From contig NZ_CP133782.1 in the NCBI RefSeq assembly GCF_034351645.1, positions 1,307,001 through 1,371,000 of the forward strand: a stretch of DNA of 64,000 bases, written 5' to 3'. The notes under the pieces are model-generated. The model worked only from the letters and a program-made list of their open reading frames with translations. It had not been told where the DNA came from and searched no databases. Of the stretch, positions 10,164-18,874 are shown piece after piece. The translations under genes were made by a program, and so were the position numbers. How positions within the stretch are numbered: the stretch's first letter is position 1; each line of letters starts with the position of its first letter. Source of the stretch: Pseudomonas sp. DC1.2 (GTDB lineage: Bacteria > Pseudomonadota > Gammaproteobacteria > Pseudomonadales > Pseudomonadaceae).

Positions 10164-10928
10164 CTACTTCAGGTTGCCGCTGAGGAACTGCTGGAGCCGC
10201 TCACTTTTCGGATTGCCTAGCACGTCGTCCGGGGTGCCTTCTTCCTCCACCCGCCCTTGGTGCAGGAATAGCACCTGGCTCGAGACCTTGCGCGCAAAGC
10301 TCATTTCGTGGGTGACCATGATCATGGTTCGACCTTCTTCGGCCAGGCCCTGAATGACTCTAAGCACTTCACCCACCAACTCCGGGTCCAGCGCCGAGGT
10401 CGGTTCGTCAAACAGCATGACTTCCGGCTCCATCGCCAAGGCGCGAGCGATCGCTACCCGTTGTTGCTGACCGCCGGAAAGGAAGGCCGGGTATTGATCG
10501 GCCACGCGCGCGGCCAGACCGACCTTGTCGAGGTAGCGTCGAGCACGCTCCTCGGCTTCTTGTTTGCTGCAACCCAGCACCCGGCGTGGCGCCATGGTGA
10601 TATTTTCCAGCACAGTCATGTGGCTCCACAGGTTGAAGTGCTGGAACACCATGGCCAGACGAGTACGAATCCTTTGCAGTTCGTCGGGGTCGGCGACGTG
10701 CATGCCGTGGCGATCGGTGACCATGCGGATGTTCTTGCCATCCAGGCTCATGGCGCCGTCGTTGGGTTGTTCAAGAAAGTTGATGCAACGCAGAAAGGTG
10801 CTTTTGCCCGAACCACTGGCGCCGATCAGGCTGATGACGTCGCCGGTTTTGGCCTTGAGCGAAACACCTTTGAGCACTTGATGATCGCCGTAGCTTTTAT
10901 GCAGGCCTTCGATGGTCAGTTTGTACAT
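10164..10928 (-). CDS. aotP: amino-acid ABC transporter ATP-binding protein (AotP/HisP type)
   Basis: Cytoplasmic ATPase of 254 residues for uptake of basic amino acids. It has Walker [10 protein letters not shown] (36-44), the signature [15 protein letters not shown] (about 154-168), Walker [13 protein letters not shown] (about 174-185) and the switch histidine in MVTHEMSFA. It is the last gene of a five-gene operon in the order J-Q-M-O-P. In P. aeruginosa the aot operon continues into argR; here the next gene is the DNA-repair helicase instead. Confidence 0.93.
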   Translation of the reverse strand: MYKLTIEGLHKSYGDHQVLKGVSLKAKTGDVISLIGASGSGKSTFLRCINFLEQPNDGAMSLDGKNIRMVTDRHGMHVADPDELQRIRTRLAMVFQHFNLWSHMTVLENITMAPRRVLGCSKQEAEERARRYLDKVGLAARVADQYPAFLSGGQQQRVAIARALAMEPEVMLFDEPTSALDPELVGEVLRVIQGLAEEGRTMIMVTHEMSFARKVSSQVLFLHQGRVEEEGTPDDVLGNPKSERLQQFLSGNLK

Positions 10929-10941
10929 GTGGCGTGCATCC

Positions 10942-12060
10942 TCAAGGCGAAAGTAGGTAGCCGCTGCGATAGGCTTCGGTGCCCGCGATGTGGGCGATCA
11001 CCATGCCGGCAGTGGCCATGCGTCGCAACGAACGGGCATACATCAACCCGGCTGCGGCGCAATGAATAGGGGTTACGTGGTCAAGGATCGGGTCGATTAT
11101 TTCGGCGATCATTTGTCCGGCTTCGAGGTATTCCCCCGGTAGCGCGGTGAATACCAGCAGGCCGCCCACGGGTGTTGTCACCGGCTCGACACCGGCTAGC
11201 GGCGTGGCGGGATAGGGCAGTGGCGGCAATGGCGCCGGTTCGCCGGAAATCGCGCCAAAGTGGATCAGGTAATCGATCAGCGCCTGGCAATCGAGGCTGG
11301 CCAAGGGGTGATTGACGTCACCCTGACCGCGCAATTCGACGGTCACCGAGAAGCTGCCCAGAGGAATCTCGAACTGCTCGCCGAAGCGCTCTTTCAACTG
11401 CCACCAGAGCAGGGTGAAGCACTCATCGAACGACTGACCGCCAGAGTCCGTGGCCAGCAGGCTGGCTTCGGCGCCGATGTAGCGGGCCAGTGGCTCAACC
11501 TGTGGCCAGGCGTCGGGGGTGGTATAGAGGTGAGCGACGGCTTCGAAATCGCAATGCAGATCAAGCACCATAGCGGCATCGCAGGCCAGCCTTTGCAGGG
11601 TCAGGCGCTGCGATTGCAGTTGCGTGGCCGCGCTCTGTCGAGCCAATGCATGGCGCAGGCTGCTGCGGATCAGCTCAAGGTTTTGCTGCGGGTCGTCGCC
11701 GAGCTGGCCTTCGATCTGGTTGCCGACCTCTTCACTCAAGTCGATAAACCAACGATTGAAGTTCTGCCCGCTTTCCAGCTCGTAGCGGCCCAGCGGGACG
11801 TCCATCAGCACTTGTTCCAGGCCGACCGGGTTGGCGACCGGCACCAGAACGATTTCGCTGTGAAGACGGCCGGCGGCTTCCAGCTCCGCCAAGCGCAACT
11901 TGAGGTGCCAGGCCACCAGCATGCCGGGCATTTCGTCGGCGTGCAGGGACGACTGGATGTAGACCTTGCCTTTGGCCGACGTCGGGCCAAAGTGGAAGCT
12001 GTGGATCTGTCGTGCGGTCCCCGGCAGTGGGGCCAGCAGGTCATGAATCTGGTGGCGCAT
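10942..12060 (-). CDS. aotO: succinylglutamate desuccinylase/aspartoacylase-family protein (AotO type)
   Basis: Zinc carboxypeptidase-like protein of 372 residues. The first zinc-binding motif HADEM (about 40-44, HxxE) and a later [11 protein letters not shown] carrying the third histidine are visible. The rest resembles the AstE/aspartoacylase family. Lying between permease and ATPase genes is the aotO position of P. aeruginosa, whose product has no firmly known role. It may hydrolyse an acyl-amino acid brought in by the transporter, but this is inference. It starts 27 bases after the permease stop. Confidence 0.8.
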   Translation of the reverse strand: MRHQIHDLLAPLPGTARQIHSFHFGPTSAKGKVYIQSSLHADEMPGMLVAWHLKLRLAELEAAGRLHSEIVLVPVANPVGLEQVLMDVPLGRYELESGQNFNRWFIDLSEEVGNQIEGQLGDDPQQNLELIRSSLRHALARQSAATQLQSQRLTLQRLACDAAMVLDLHCDFEAVAHLYTTPDAWPQVEPLARYIGAEASLLATDSGGQSFDECFTLLWWQLKERFGEQFEIPLGSFSVTVELRGQGDVNHPLASLDCQALIDYLIHFGAISGEPAPLPPLPYPATPLAGVEPVTTPVGGLLVFTALPGEYLEAGQMIAEIIDPILDHVTPIHCAAAGLMYARSLRRMATAGMVIAHIAGTEAYRSGYLLSP

Positions 12061-12087
12061 TTCGTTTGTTTCCTGAAGCAGAGAGAC

Positions 12088-12798
12088 CTAGTGAGTCGGC
12101 CCAAGGAAGGCTAGCCATCGGCGTTCGGCGAGACGGAACAGGCCGACCAGCGCAAAGGTTACGGTCAGGTAAATCAACGCGGCGATACCAAACGACTGAA
12201 AGGTCAGGAAGGTTGCCGAGTTGGCATCCCGCGCCACTTTGAGGATGTCGGGAATGGTCGCGGTGAACGCCACGGTGGTCGAGTGCAGCATCAGGATCAC
12301 TTCGTTGCTGTAATACGGCAACGAACGGCGTAAGGCTGAGGGCATGATCACGTAGGCATACAGCTTCCAGCCCGTTAGCCCGTAGGCCTTGGCGGCTTCG
12401 ACTTCACCGTGGTTCATGCTGCGAATCGCCCCGGCGAAAATCTCAGTGGTGTAGGCGCAGGTGTTGAGCGCAAACGCCAGGATTGTGCAGTTCATCGCAT
12501 CGCGGAAAAAGCTGTCGAGCAACGGTTGCGCACGCACGGCGGCCAAACTGTAGATCCCGGTGTAGCAAATCAGCAACTGAATGTAGAGCGGCGTACCCCG
12601 GAAGAGGTAGGCGTAGAACTGTACCGGCCAGCGAATGTAAAAGTTTGGCGAAACCCGGGCGATGGACAGCGGGATCGACACCAGAAAACCGAAGAAGATC
12701 GATGCACTGAGGAGCCACAGAGTCATGGCCAGCCCGGTGATGTGGTAACCGTCCGTATAAAGGAAGGGTTTCCAGTATTCCTGCAAGAGTTCAATCAT
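12088..12798 (-). CDS. aotM: amino-acid ABC transporter permease (AotM/HisM type)
   Basis: Inner-membrane permease of 236 residues of the polar amino-acid family. It has about five hydrophobic segments and the conserved cytoplasmic EAA loop (GEVEAAKAYGLTGWKLYAYVIMP, about 130-152) that docks on the ATPase. Its ATG overlaps the stop of the upstream permease (ATGA), so the two membrane subunits should be made in equal amounts. Confidence 0.92.
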   Translation of the reverse strand: MIELLQEYWKPFLYTDGYHITGLAMTLWLLSASIFFGFLVSIPLSIARVSPNFYIRWPVQFYAYLFRGTPLYIQLLICYTGIYSLAAVRAQPLLDSFFRDAMNCTILAFALNTCAYTTEIFAGAIRSMNHGEVEAAKAYGLTGWKLYAYVIMPSALRRSLPYYSNEVILMLHSTTVAFTATIPDILKVARDANSATFLTFQSFGIAALIYLTVTFALVGLFRLAERRWLAFLGPTH

Positions 12799-13523
12799 CG
12801 TACTGCCTCCCTGGAACCCGCGGCGTAACGGCGTTCGAGCCAGCGCAGGACGAAGTTGGAGGCGCTGGTGATCAGCAAATAAATCAGCGCCGCCAGCACT
12901 AGGAAGTAAAACAGCTGGTAGGTGCTTTTACCGGCGTCCTGCGCTGCCTTGACCAGGTCCGCGAGGCCGATGATTGAGACCAGTGCGGTGGCCTTGAGAA
13001 TTACCATCCAGTTATTGCCGATACCCGGCAGGGCAAAACGCATCATTTGCGGGAACACCACAATCCGAAAGCGTTGCCCGCGTTTGAGTCCGTAGGCCGT
13101 GGCGGCTTCGACCTGGCCCTTGGGCACGGCGAGGATCGCCCCGCGAAAGGTCTCGGTGAAGTACGCACCATAAATGAAGCCCAGGGTGATGACCCCGGCG
13201 CTGAACGGGTTGATCTCGATGTAATCCCATTCCATGAAGTCGGTAAAAGACGTCAGCCAGGTTTGCAGGCTGTAAAAAATCAGCAGCATCAGCACCAGGT
13301 CGGGGACGCCGCGAATCAGCGTGGTGTAGAGCTGAGCCGGTACGCGGAGCAGTTTGACTTTTGACAGCTTGGCACTGGCGCCCAGCAAGCCGAGCAACAC
13401 GGCCACCAACAGCGACAGTACCGATAATTTGATGGTCATCCAGGTGCCCTGCATCAGCAGCGGACCAAAGCCCTTGAGGCTGAAGGCTGAGAGCCCCAGG
13501 TTTTGTAAGAGGTTTTCTAACAT
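12795..13523 (-). CDS. aotQ: amino-acid ABC transporter permease (AotQ/HisQ type)
   Basis: Second permease subunit, 242 residues, with the EAA loop GQVEAATAYGLKRGQRFRIV (about 135-154) and the RGVPDLVLMLL segment typical of HisQ-like proteins. It is separated from the binding-protein gene by an intrinsic terminator, so its expression probably depends on read-through. It overlaps the next permease by 4 bases. Confidence 0.92.
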   Translation of the reverse strand: MLENLLQNLGLSAFSLKGFGPLLMQGTWMTIKLSVLSLLVAVLLGLLGASAKLSKVKLLRVPAQLYTTLIRGVPDLVLMLLIFYSLQTWLTSFTDFMEWDYIEINPFSAGVITLGFIYGAYFTETFRGAILAVPKGQVEAATAYGLKRGQRFRIVVFPQMMRFALPGIGNNWMVILKATALVSIIGLADLVKAAQDAGKSTYQLFYFLVLAALIYLLITSASNFVLRWLERRYAAGSREAVR

Positions 13524-13546
13524 AAATCAGCAACCTGATCCGTGTG

Positions 13547-13573
13547 AAAAAAGCGCCCATCGCAAGATGGGCG
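13547..13573 (-). terminator. intercistronic terminator after aotJ
   Basis: Read on the minus strand, an 8-bp perfect stem (GCGCCCAT/ATGGGCGC) with a 5-6 base loop is followed by six T. It lies inside the operon, 8 bases after the binding-protein stop, which fits partial termination that favours the binding-protein message. Confidence 0.8.
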
Positions 13574-13580
13574 CCGGGCA

Positions 13581-14363
13581 TTATTTGCCGCTGTACAGAT
13601 TCAGATCGCCAAAGTGTTTCTTCTGAATGGTGGCGTAGGTGCCATCGTCGTGTAACGCTTTGATACCTTTATCCAAGAGTGCCTTCAGGTCTTTGTTACC
13701 TTTCGAGATACCGACAGCCGTTTTGGCTGGCAGCAGTGGGTCGTTAACCGGCTTGCTGACTTCGTAATCGGCGCCTTGTGGCGACTTCAAAAAGCCCAAT
13801 TCAGCCTGCAACATGTCCTGAATCGAGGCGTCCAGACGACCGGAGGTCAGGTCAGCATAGACCTGGTCCTGGTTGGCATAGGCCTGAGTGGTTACGCCAG
13901 CCTTGTCCAGCACGGCCTTGGCGTAGGCTTCCTGGATGGTGCCTTGTTCGTAGCCGACCTTCTTGCCCTTCAGCGACGCGATGTCCGTTGTAACGCCAGA
14001 ACCCTTTTTGAACACGAAGGATGTCGGGCCGGAGAACAGCTCGCTGGAGAAGTCGATGACTTTTTCGCGGGCTTCGGTGACGGTCATCGACGAGATCACA
14101 CCGTCGAATTTATTAGCTTTGAGGCCCGGAATCATGCCGTCGAAATCGCTTTCGACCCATTTGCACTTGACCTTCAGCTCTGCACAGATCGCATTACCCA
14201 GATCGATATCGAAGCCAACCAGGCTGCCGTCGGCCGCTTTGGACTCGAACGGTGCGTAGGAAGGGTCAACGCCAAACCGCAATTCTTTGTATTCCTTGGC
14301 CAGCGCGGAGCCAGCGGCCATGCACAACGCCAGTGCAGAAAGGGTCAGCAATGCTTTTTTCAT
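13581..14363 (-). CDS. aotJ: amino-acid ABC transporter periplasmic binding protein (AotJ/HisJ type)
   Basis: Periplasmic solute-binding protein of 260 residues. The signal peptide MKKALLTLSALALCMAAGSA ends LA before KEYKELRFGVD. Family-3 binding-protein features follow: PSYAPFESKAADGSLVGFDID (about 34-54) and later QGTIQEAYA. It resembles lysine/arginine/ornithine/histidine binders, but the exact ligand cannot be read from sequence. First gene of the operon, with a sigma-54-type promoter about 70 bases upstream. Confidence 0.92.
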   Translation of the reverse strand: MKKALLTLSALALCMAAGSALAKEYKELRFGVDPSYAPFESKAADGSLVGFDIDLGNAICAELKVKCKWVESDFDGMIPGLKANKFDGVISSMTVTEAREKVIDFSSELFSGPTSFVFKKGSGVTTDIASLKGKKVGYEQGTIQEAYAKAVLDKAGVTTQAYANQDQVYADLTSGRLDASIQDMLQAELGFLKSPQGADYEVSKPVNDPLLPAKTAVGISKGNKDLKALLDKGIKALHDDGTYATIQKKHFGDLNLYSGK

Positions 14364-14442
14364 TATTCAATCCCTAAAAACCAATATGAGCGCTTGTGGC
14401 GCAGAATTATTGTTACTGGAAAGCGTAAGACCTAATGAAAGT

Positions 14443-14458
14443 AGCAATTTCCGAACCA
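14443..14458 (-). promoter_or_regulatory. sigma-54-type -24/-12 promoter for aotJ operon
   Basis: On the minus strand the sequence reads TGGTTCGGAAATTGCT, with GG and GC separated by exactly 10 bases as RpoN promoters require (consensus TGGCAC-N5-TTGCW). It predicts a start near 14432 and a leader of roughly 70 bases before aotJ. It was found by eye and not tested. Confidence 0.6.
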
Positions 14459-14542
14459 TAGTCCCGAACAAGCGTTTTAAAAGGTAATTAAAGAACGGCG
14501 CGGAGGGGATTCGCGCCCAAAAATGGGCATACGCAAAAGCGC

Positions 14543-14557
14543 GCACTGAAGCGGTGC
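14543..14557. promoter_or_regulatory. NtrC-like binding site upstream of the sigma-54 promoter
   Basis: GCACTGAAGCGGTGC matches the dyad GCAC-(N)-GGTGC pattern of NtrC enhancer sites. Its centre is about 118 bases upstream of the predicted sigma-54 start, a usual enhancer distance. It suggests nitrogen-limited induction of the transporter. Confidence 0.5.
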
Positions 14558-14909
14558 AAATCATCATCCTGGTTGGGTGTGAGCACCACCGTTTATGTCG
14601 GTCATTGCGAAGACCGAAGCGATCCACGTTTCGACGCAAGATTTTGAGAATCAGAAAGCTCAGACAGAATTCCTGGATTAGTCCTACATCAATCCATTTC
14701 CCCCATTGCTAACGTCTCGTCTCTTTCGCGAGCACAGGCTATGGACGGTTTGGACGTCGCGCTTTCATGTCCTCTGGGCTTTAAGGAAAAGCGTATGTCC
14801 GGGTCGACCAATGCGGCGCATTGCACGCAGCACATCCCCGCTGTTCGTTACGATTTCAAGGTGCTGGCGTCAGCCGGATGTCACCCGCTAACCCGAAGCT
14901 TATTACCCT

Positions 14910-14934
14910 CAACAACGTGACTGTGACGTTGTTG
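14910..14934. promoter_or_regulatory. inverted repeat before the DUF746 gene
   Basis: CAACAACGT and ACGTTGTTG form a perfect 9-bp inverted repeat around 7 bases, within 12 bases of the possible TTG start at 14946 and touching its AAGGA. It could be an operator or a translation-blocking hairpin. Confidence 0.4.
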
Positions 14935-14945
14935 AAGGAACAGTC

Positions 14946-15920
14946 TTGGAAGAACACATGCCCCCACTTTCCTCGCTGCCGATCCCCGGACACGGAGATC
15001 TGCCGGATTACGATGTATGCCTGCCTGCGCACTTGCGCGCCGACGCGGGTCGCTTGATTCGTTACCTGCACCAATTGCCGTATCTACCCGTGCGGTACTG
15101 CCCCCAGTGCGGCAATACCAACATAACGACCCACAACAACCGTCGCGGACAACGCCTCACGCGGTATTACTGCTGTTCCTGTCGCAAGAGTTGCAACTGT
15201 CTGAGCAACACGCCTTTTGCAAAAATGAGTCGGATGGATTTGTGGTCAACGTTTGCTGTTTATTTATTGGCCGGTTGGCCCAGCGTCCAGGTAACGTCTC
15301 GTCTGGGCGTCAATCACAAAGTCTATTTCACTTGGGGCCGAGCGGTCCGCAGCGTAATGCAGGAGGAGTGCCCTGAGTTGCTCCAGTGGTGGGTGACACG
15401 CCATAGCCGCGAAAACCTGGAGCCGCCCGAGCACATTGCAGAGCAACAGCGGGCGGTCGTTACTTGGATAGAGACGACGTTGGGCGCTCAGCACGCGACG
15501 TGTCCCAAGTGCGCGGGGACAAAGACTTACCGAATCAAAGGTGCTCGACCGAAGTTTAAGTGTGAGCCCTGCGTGACCTGCTTTTGTATCCTGTCGGTGA
15601 CCCCTCTGGTGGGCATGATCCGCACTGAGCTCTGGGTCGATTTCGTTAAGGGGGTGATGGATGGCCTAAGCATTCAGGACTTGAAGCGGCGCTCCGGGCT
15701 AGGCATGGGGGCCAGTACCCGTTGGCGTGAACAGTTTTTATTGCTGATCGAACAACGGGGGTATCAAGAACTGCTGCAATGGATCACCTGGATGCGCAGT
15801 CGGCGTAACAATGAAACGGTCAGGTTTGTACGAAATGGCGGTTATCTCGACCAAGCTACCTGCTCGATTTATCCGCAGGGCGCGCGAAAGGGCCGGTTTT
15901 CGCCCAGCACGCCAACGTGA
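14946..15920 (+). CDS. DUF746 transposon-associated protein with two zinc ribbons
   Basis: Protein of about 320-324 residues. It starts at TTG 14946 (AAGGA 7 bases upstream) or ATG 14958. It is an internal duplication: a zinc ribbon CPQC...CCSC (about 56-80) followed by TPFAKMSRMDLWSTF and a helical block, and then a second ribbon CPKC...CEPC (about 185-210) followed by TPLVGMIRTELWVDF and a similar helical block ending LLQWITW. DUF746 is described as a short conserved region in some transposons; the ribbon resembles the N-terminal finger of IS1-type InsA. No catalytic DDE residues or terminal repeats were seen. It lies between two parts of a normally contiguous DNA-repair cluster. Confidence 0.75.
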   Translation: MEEHMPPLSSLPIPGHGDLPDYDVCLPAHLRADAGRLIRYLHQLPYLPVRYCPQCGNTNITTHNNRRGQRLTRYYCCSCRKSCNCLSNTPFAKMSRMDLWSTFAVYLLAGWPSVQVTSRLGVNHKVYFTWGRAVRSVMQEECPELLQWWVTRHSRENLEPPEHIAEQQRAVVTWIETTLGAQHATCPKCAGTKTYRIKGARPKFKCEPCVTCFCILSVTPLVGMIRTELWVDFVKGVMDGLSIQDLKRRSGLGMGASTRWREQFLLLIEQRGYQELLQWITWMRSRRNNETVRFVRNGGYLDQATCSIYPQGARKGRFSPSTPT

Positions 15921-16013
15921 AATCACGGTTGGCTGAACAGTAGGACATGCTCAGTGTTAAAGGCTGGTTTGACGATGCAGGTGCGGGCGAGCGCTCTGGC
16001 GATAGAAGTCGGT

Positions 16014-17702
16014 TTAGCCCAGCAAATCCTGCAACGTTGCCAGGCTGTCCGCCTCTTCGACCGACTTGTCTTGTCGCCAACGCAGCATTCTTGGAAAGCG
16101 CACTGCAATCCCGCTCTTGTGGCGCCGGGAGAGGGCGATTCCTTCAAAGCCCAATTCAAACACCAGCGACGGTTTGACACTGCTGACCGGCCCGAACTTC
16201 TCCACGGTGGTTTTACGCACGATGCCGTCTACCTGGCGCATTTCTTCATCGGTCAGCCCGGAGTAGGCCTTGGCAAACGGCACCAGCGAGCGTTCGCTGG
16301 CATCGGGTGGGCCGTCCCAGACGGCAAACGTGTAATCGCTATAAAGGCTGGCCCGGCGGCCATGGCCCCGCTGGGCGTAGATCAACACCGCATCGACGCT
16401 GAACGGTTCGACTTTCCATTTCCACCAGACGCCCACGTCCTTGGTGCGGCCCACGCCATAGCGTGCATCGCGAGCCTTGAGCATCATGCCTTCGACGCCC
16501 AGATTGCGCGAAGCCTCACGCTGCGTTGCAAGGTCGAACCAGTCTTCGCCGGTCAGCACGGGTGAGGCCAGTAGCACAGGGTTATTGCAGTCGCTGATGA
16601 CCTGTTCCAATTGCAGGCGCCGTGTGGATTGCGGCTGGTTGCGCCAGTCTGCGCCTTGCCATTCCAGTAGGTCGTAGGCGAGGACCGCCACAGGCACCTC
16701 ATCGAGGACTTTTTTGCCCAGCGTTTTACGGCCAATCCGCTGTTGCAACAGAGCAAAGGGCAGTACGGCGGGGGATGTCGGGGCACGCGGGTCGAAGGCA
16801 TCCTCGGTGTCCGGCGTGGGGCTTTTCCAGGCGACGATTTCCCCATCGATCACCGTTCCGTCAGGTAAGCCCTGCACCAGGCTGTCCAGTTCCGGAAAGC
16901 GCTCGGTCATCAATTCTTCGCCCCGAGACCAAACCCACAGCCGACCTTCACGCTTGACCAGTTGCGCGCGGATGCCGTCCCACTTCCATTCCACTTGCCA
17001 CTGGCTGGCGGGGCCGAGCAGGGCGTCAAATTGCTCGACCGGTTGCGGCAGCGCGTGAGCGAGGAAAAACGGATAAGGCTGACCGCCCCGTTGCGCATGT
17101 TCGTCGTCGGACTGAGGGGCGATCAGTTTCAGGTAACTGGCGGCGCTCGGGCGGTTGGACAGGTCGGTGTAACCGACCAACCGTTGCGCCACCCGTTTGC
17201 TGTCGAGCCCGGCCAGGGCGGCGAGCGCACGGGTGACCAGCAACTTCGAGACCCCGACCCGAAAGCTGCCGGTGATCAGTTTGATGCAGAGCATCAGGCT
17301 CTGGCGGTCCAGTTGCGACCACAGTTCGGGCAGTCTCCGGGCCAGGTGTTCTGGCGACTCACCGCGTAGCGGCAGCAGTTTGTCCTCGAGCCACACGGCC
17401 AACCCGTCAGTTGAAGTGTGAGGCGCTTCGGGCAGTACCAGCGAGATGGTTTCCGCCAGATCGCCGACCGCCTGATAACTCTCCTCGAACAGCCACGGCG
17501 AGAGTCCGGACGACGCCACGGCGAACTCCCGCAGCCTACGCACCGGCACCAGTTGTCGAGGGCGTCCGCCAGACAAAAAGTACACCGCCCAGGCCGCATC
17601 GTGTGCGGCTGCCTGGGCGAAGTAGCGTTGCATCGCCGCCAGTTTGGCGTTGCTTGAGGTGGTGGCGTCGAGTTCTGCATACAACTCGGCAAAGGCCTTC
17701 AT
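16014..17702 (-). CDS. ATP-dependent DNA ligase (ligase-associated damage response)
   Basis: ATP-dependent DNA ligase of 562 residues. The adenylation motif KWDG sits in VEWKWDGIRAQLV (about 228-240). The nucleotidyltransferase motifs DGEIVAW (about 285-291) and EGMMLKARDARY (about 417-428) and the WWKWK motif V follow. The N-terminal DNA-binding domain and C-terminal OB domain are complete. This ligase type is the non-LigD class found with an exonuclease, an Lhr-like helicase and PdeM, reported as a DNA-damage (cisplatin) response set. Its start overlaps the exonuclease stop (ATGA). The helicase that usually follows is missing here and lies 6 kb downstream. Confidence 0.93.
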   Translation of the reverse strand: MKAFAELYAELDATTSSNAKLAAMQRYFAQAAAHDAAWAVYFLSGGRPRQLVPVRRLREFAVASSGLSPWLFEESYQAVGDLAETISLVLPEAPHTSTDGLAVWLEDKLLPLRGESPEHLARRLPELWSQLDRQSLMLCIKLITGSFRVGVSKLLVTRALAALAGLDSKRVAQRLVGYTDLSNRPSAASYLKLIAPQSDDEHAQRGGQPYPFFLAHALPQPVEQFDALLGPASQWQVEWKWDGIRAQLVKREGRLWVWSRGEELMTERFPELDSLVQGLPDGTVIDGEIVAWKSPTPDTEDAFDPRAPTSPAVLPFALLQQRIGRKTLGKKVLDEVPVAVLAYDLLEWQGADWRNQPQSTRRLQLEQVISDCNNPVLLASPVLTGEDWFDLATQREASRNLGVEGMMLKARDARYGVGRTKDVGVWWKWKVEPFSVDAVLIYAQRGHGRRASLYSDYTFAVWDGPPDASERSLVPFAKAYSGLTDEEMRQVDGIVRKTTVEKFGPVSSVKPSLVFELGFEGIALSRRHKSGIAVRFPRMLRWRQDKSVEEADSLATLQDLLG

Positions 17703-18733
17703 GACGCCCCCTCGACGCGTTCCGGTTCGACGGCGGCGTGGTCTTCCTCATCATCGCCATATTCGGTGCTGAAGCTTTGCGCATCCAGACCTTGCTCGAG
17801 CAAGTGGCGCACTAATACGCCGACCGAACCGTGAGTGACCATAACCCGCTCGGCGCCGGTCTGTTCGATGGCCCAGAGCAAACCGGGCCAGTCGGCATGG
17901 TCCGACAGTACAAACCCGCGGTCGACACCGCGTCGGCGACGCGTGCCGCGCAAGCGCATCCAGCCACTGGCGAAGCCATCACTGTAGTCGCCGAAACGGC
18001 GCATCCAGTTACTGCCACCCGCCGAGGGCGGGGCAATCACCAACGCTTTGCGCATCATCGGATCGCTCTTTTTCACGTCGCCGGCATAGAGCGTGGGCGG
18101 CAGGTAAACGCCGCTATCGCGATACACCCGGTTTAGCGGTTCTACCGCCCCGTGCGCCAGGATGGGGCCGATGCCGGCATCAATGCCGTGCAGAATTCGC
18201 TGAGCCTTGCCGAAGGAGTAGCAGAACAGGACGCTGGTTTTATCCACGGCGGCGTTGGCCTGCCACCACTGATTGATCTCGGAAAAGATCTGCGCCTGAG
18301 GCTGCCAGCGATAGATCGGCAGCCCAAACGTCGATTCGGTGATGAAGGTATCGCAGCGCACCGGTTCGAACGGTGTGCAGGTGCCGTCGGGCTCGATTTT
18401 GTAATCCCCCGAGGCGACCCAGACTTCGCCACCGTATTCCAGGCGCACCTGCGCCGAGCCCAGGACATGGCCCGCTGGGTGAAAACTCAGGGTGACGCCG
18501 TGGTGCAGCAACCGCTCGCCATATGCCAGGGTTTGCAGGTTGATGTCCTGACCCAGTCGCGCACGCAGAATCCCTTCGCCGGGGGCGGCCGCCAGGTAAT
18601 GAGCATGACCGGTGCGAGCATGGTCGCCGTGCGCGTGGGTGATGATCGAGCGTTCGACGGGGCGCCACGGATCGATATAGAAGTCCCCGACGGGGCAATA
18701 CAGGCCTTCGGGGCGCGCAATAACAAGGTCCAT
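17699..18733 (-). CDS. ligase-associated exonuclease (metallo-beta-lactamase fold)
   Basis: Nuclease of 344 residues with the beta-CASP/MBL fold. It has the metal motif THAHGDHARTGH (about 33-44), a downstream HPAGHVLGSAQV (about 82-93) and an SDHADWPGL (about 272-280). It is thought to trim DNA ends before sealing by the adjacent ligase. It is the first gene of a coupled pair (4-base overlap with the ligase). Upstream, on the same strand, is the penicillin-acylase gene, separated by 141 bases that contain a hairpin. Confidence 0.9.
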   Translation of the reverse strand: MDLVIARPEGLYCPVGDFYIDPWRPVERSIITHAHGDHARTGHAHYLAAAPGEGILRARLGQDINLQTLAYGERLLHHGVTLSFHPAGHVLGSAQVRLEYGGEVWVASGDYKIEPDGTCTPFEPVRCDTFITESTFGLPIYRWQPQAQIFSEINQWWQANAAVDKTSVLFCYSFGKAQRILHGIDAGIGPILAHGAVEPLNRVYRDSGVYLPPTLYAGDVKKSDPMMRKALVIAPPSAGGSNWMRRFGDYSDGFASGWMRLRGTRRRRGVDRGFVLSDHADWPGLLWAIEQTGAERVMVTHGSVGVLVRHLLEQGLDAQSFSTEYGDDEEDHAAVEPERVEGAS

Positions 18734-18816
18734 GCTGTTACCAGAAGGGAGGGCTTGTTAGCTATGAGGTTTGGGCGGGGTGAGAAGTTCTATGCAAATG
18801 TCAGGTGAGCGACATT

Positions 18817-18850
18817 CCAAGGTGCAACGAGCTGGCTCGCTCCACCTTGG
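18817..18850. repeat. REP-like hairpin
   Basis: CCAAGGTG (18817-18824) and CACCTTGG (18843-18850) flank an inner CGAGC-TG-GCTCG palindrome, making a long stem. The core resembles Pseudomonas REP sequences (GAGC...GCTCGC). There is no T-run, so a simple intrinsic terminator is unlikely. Confidence 0.5.
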
Positions 18851-18874
18851 TGATGGCACTTCGGGCGTGGAAGG

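Larger units (their letters stand above)
14364..14945. other. aotJ/DUF746 divergent intergenic region
   Basis: About 580 bases without a credible gene. The left part carries the sigma-54 promoter and NtrC-like site for the aot operon. The stretch 14600-14900 shows nothing recognisable; its short open frames lack family features or ribosome-binding sites. Just before the DUF746 gene lies a 9-bp inverted repeat. Confidence 0.55.

Noticed and set aside
14706..14891. Possible small gene in the aotJ/DUF746 spacer
   Set aside because: Arg/Ser/Trp-rich, no ribosome-binding site, no resemblance to a known family.
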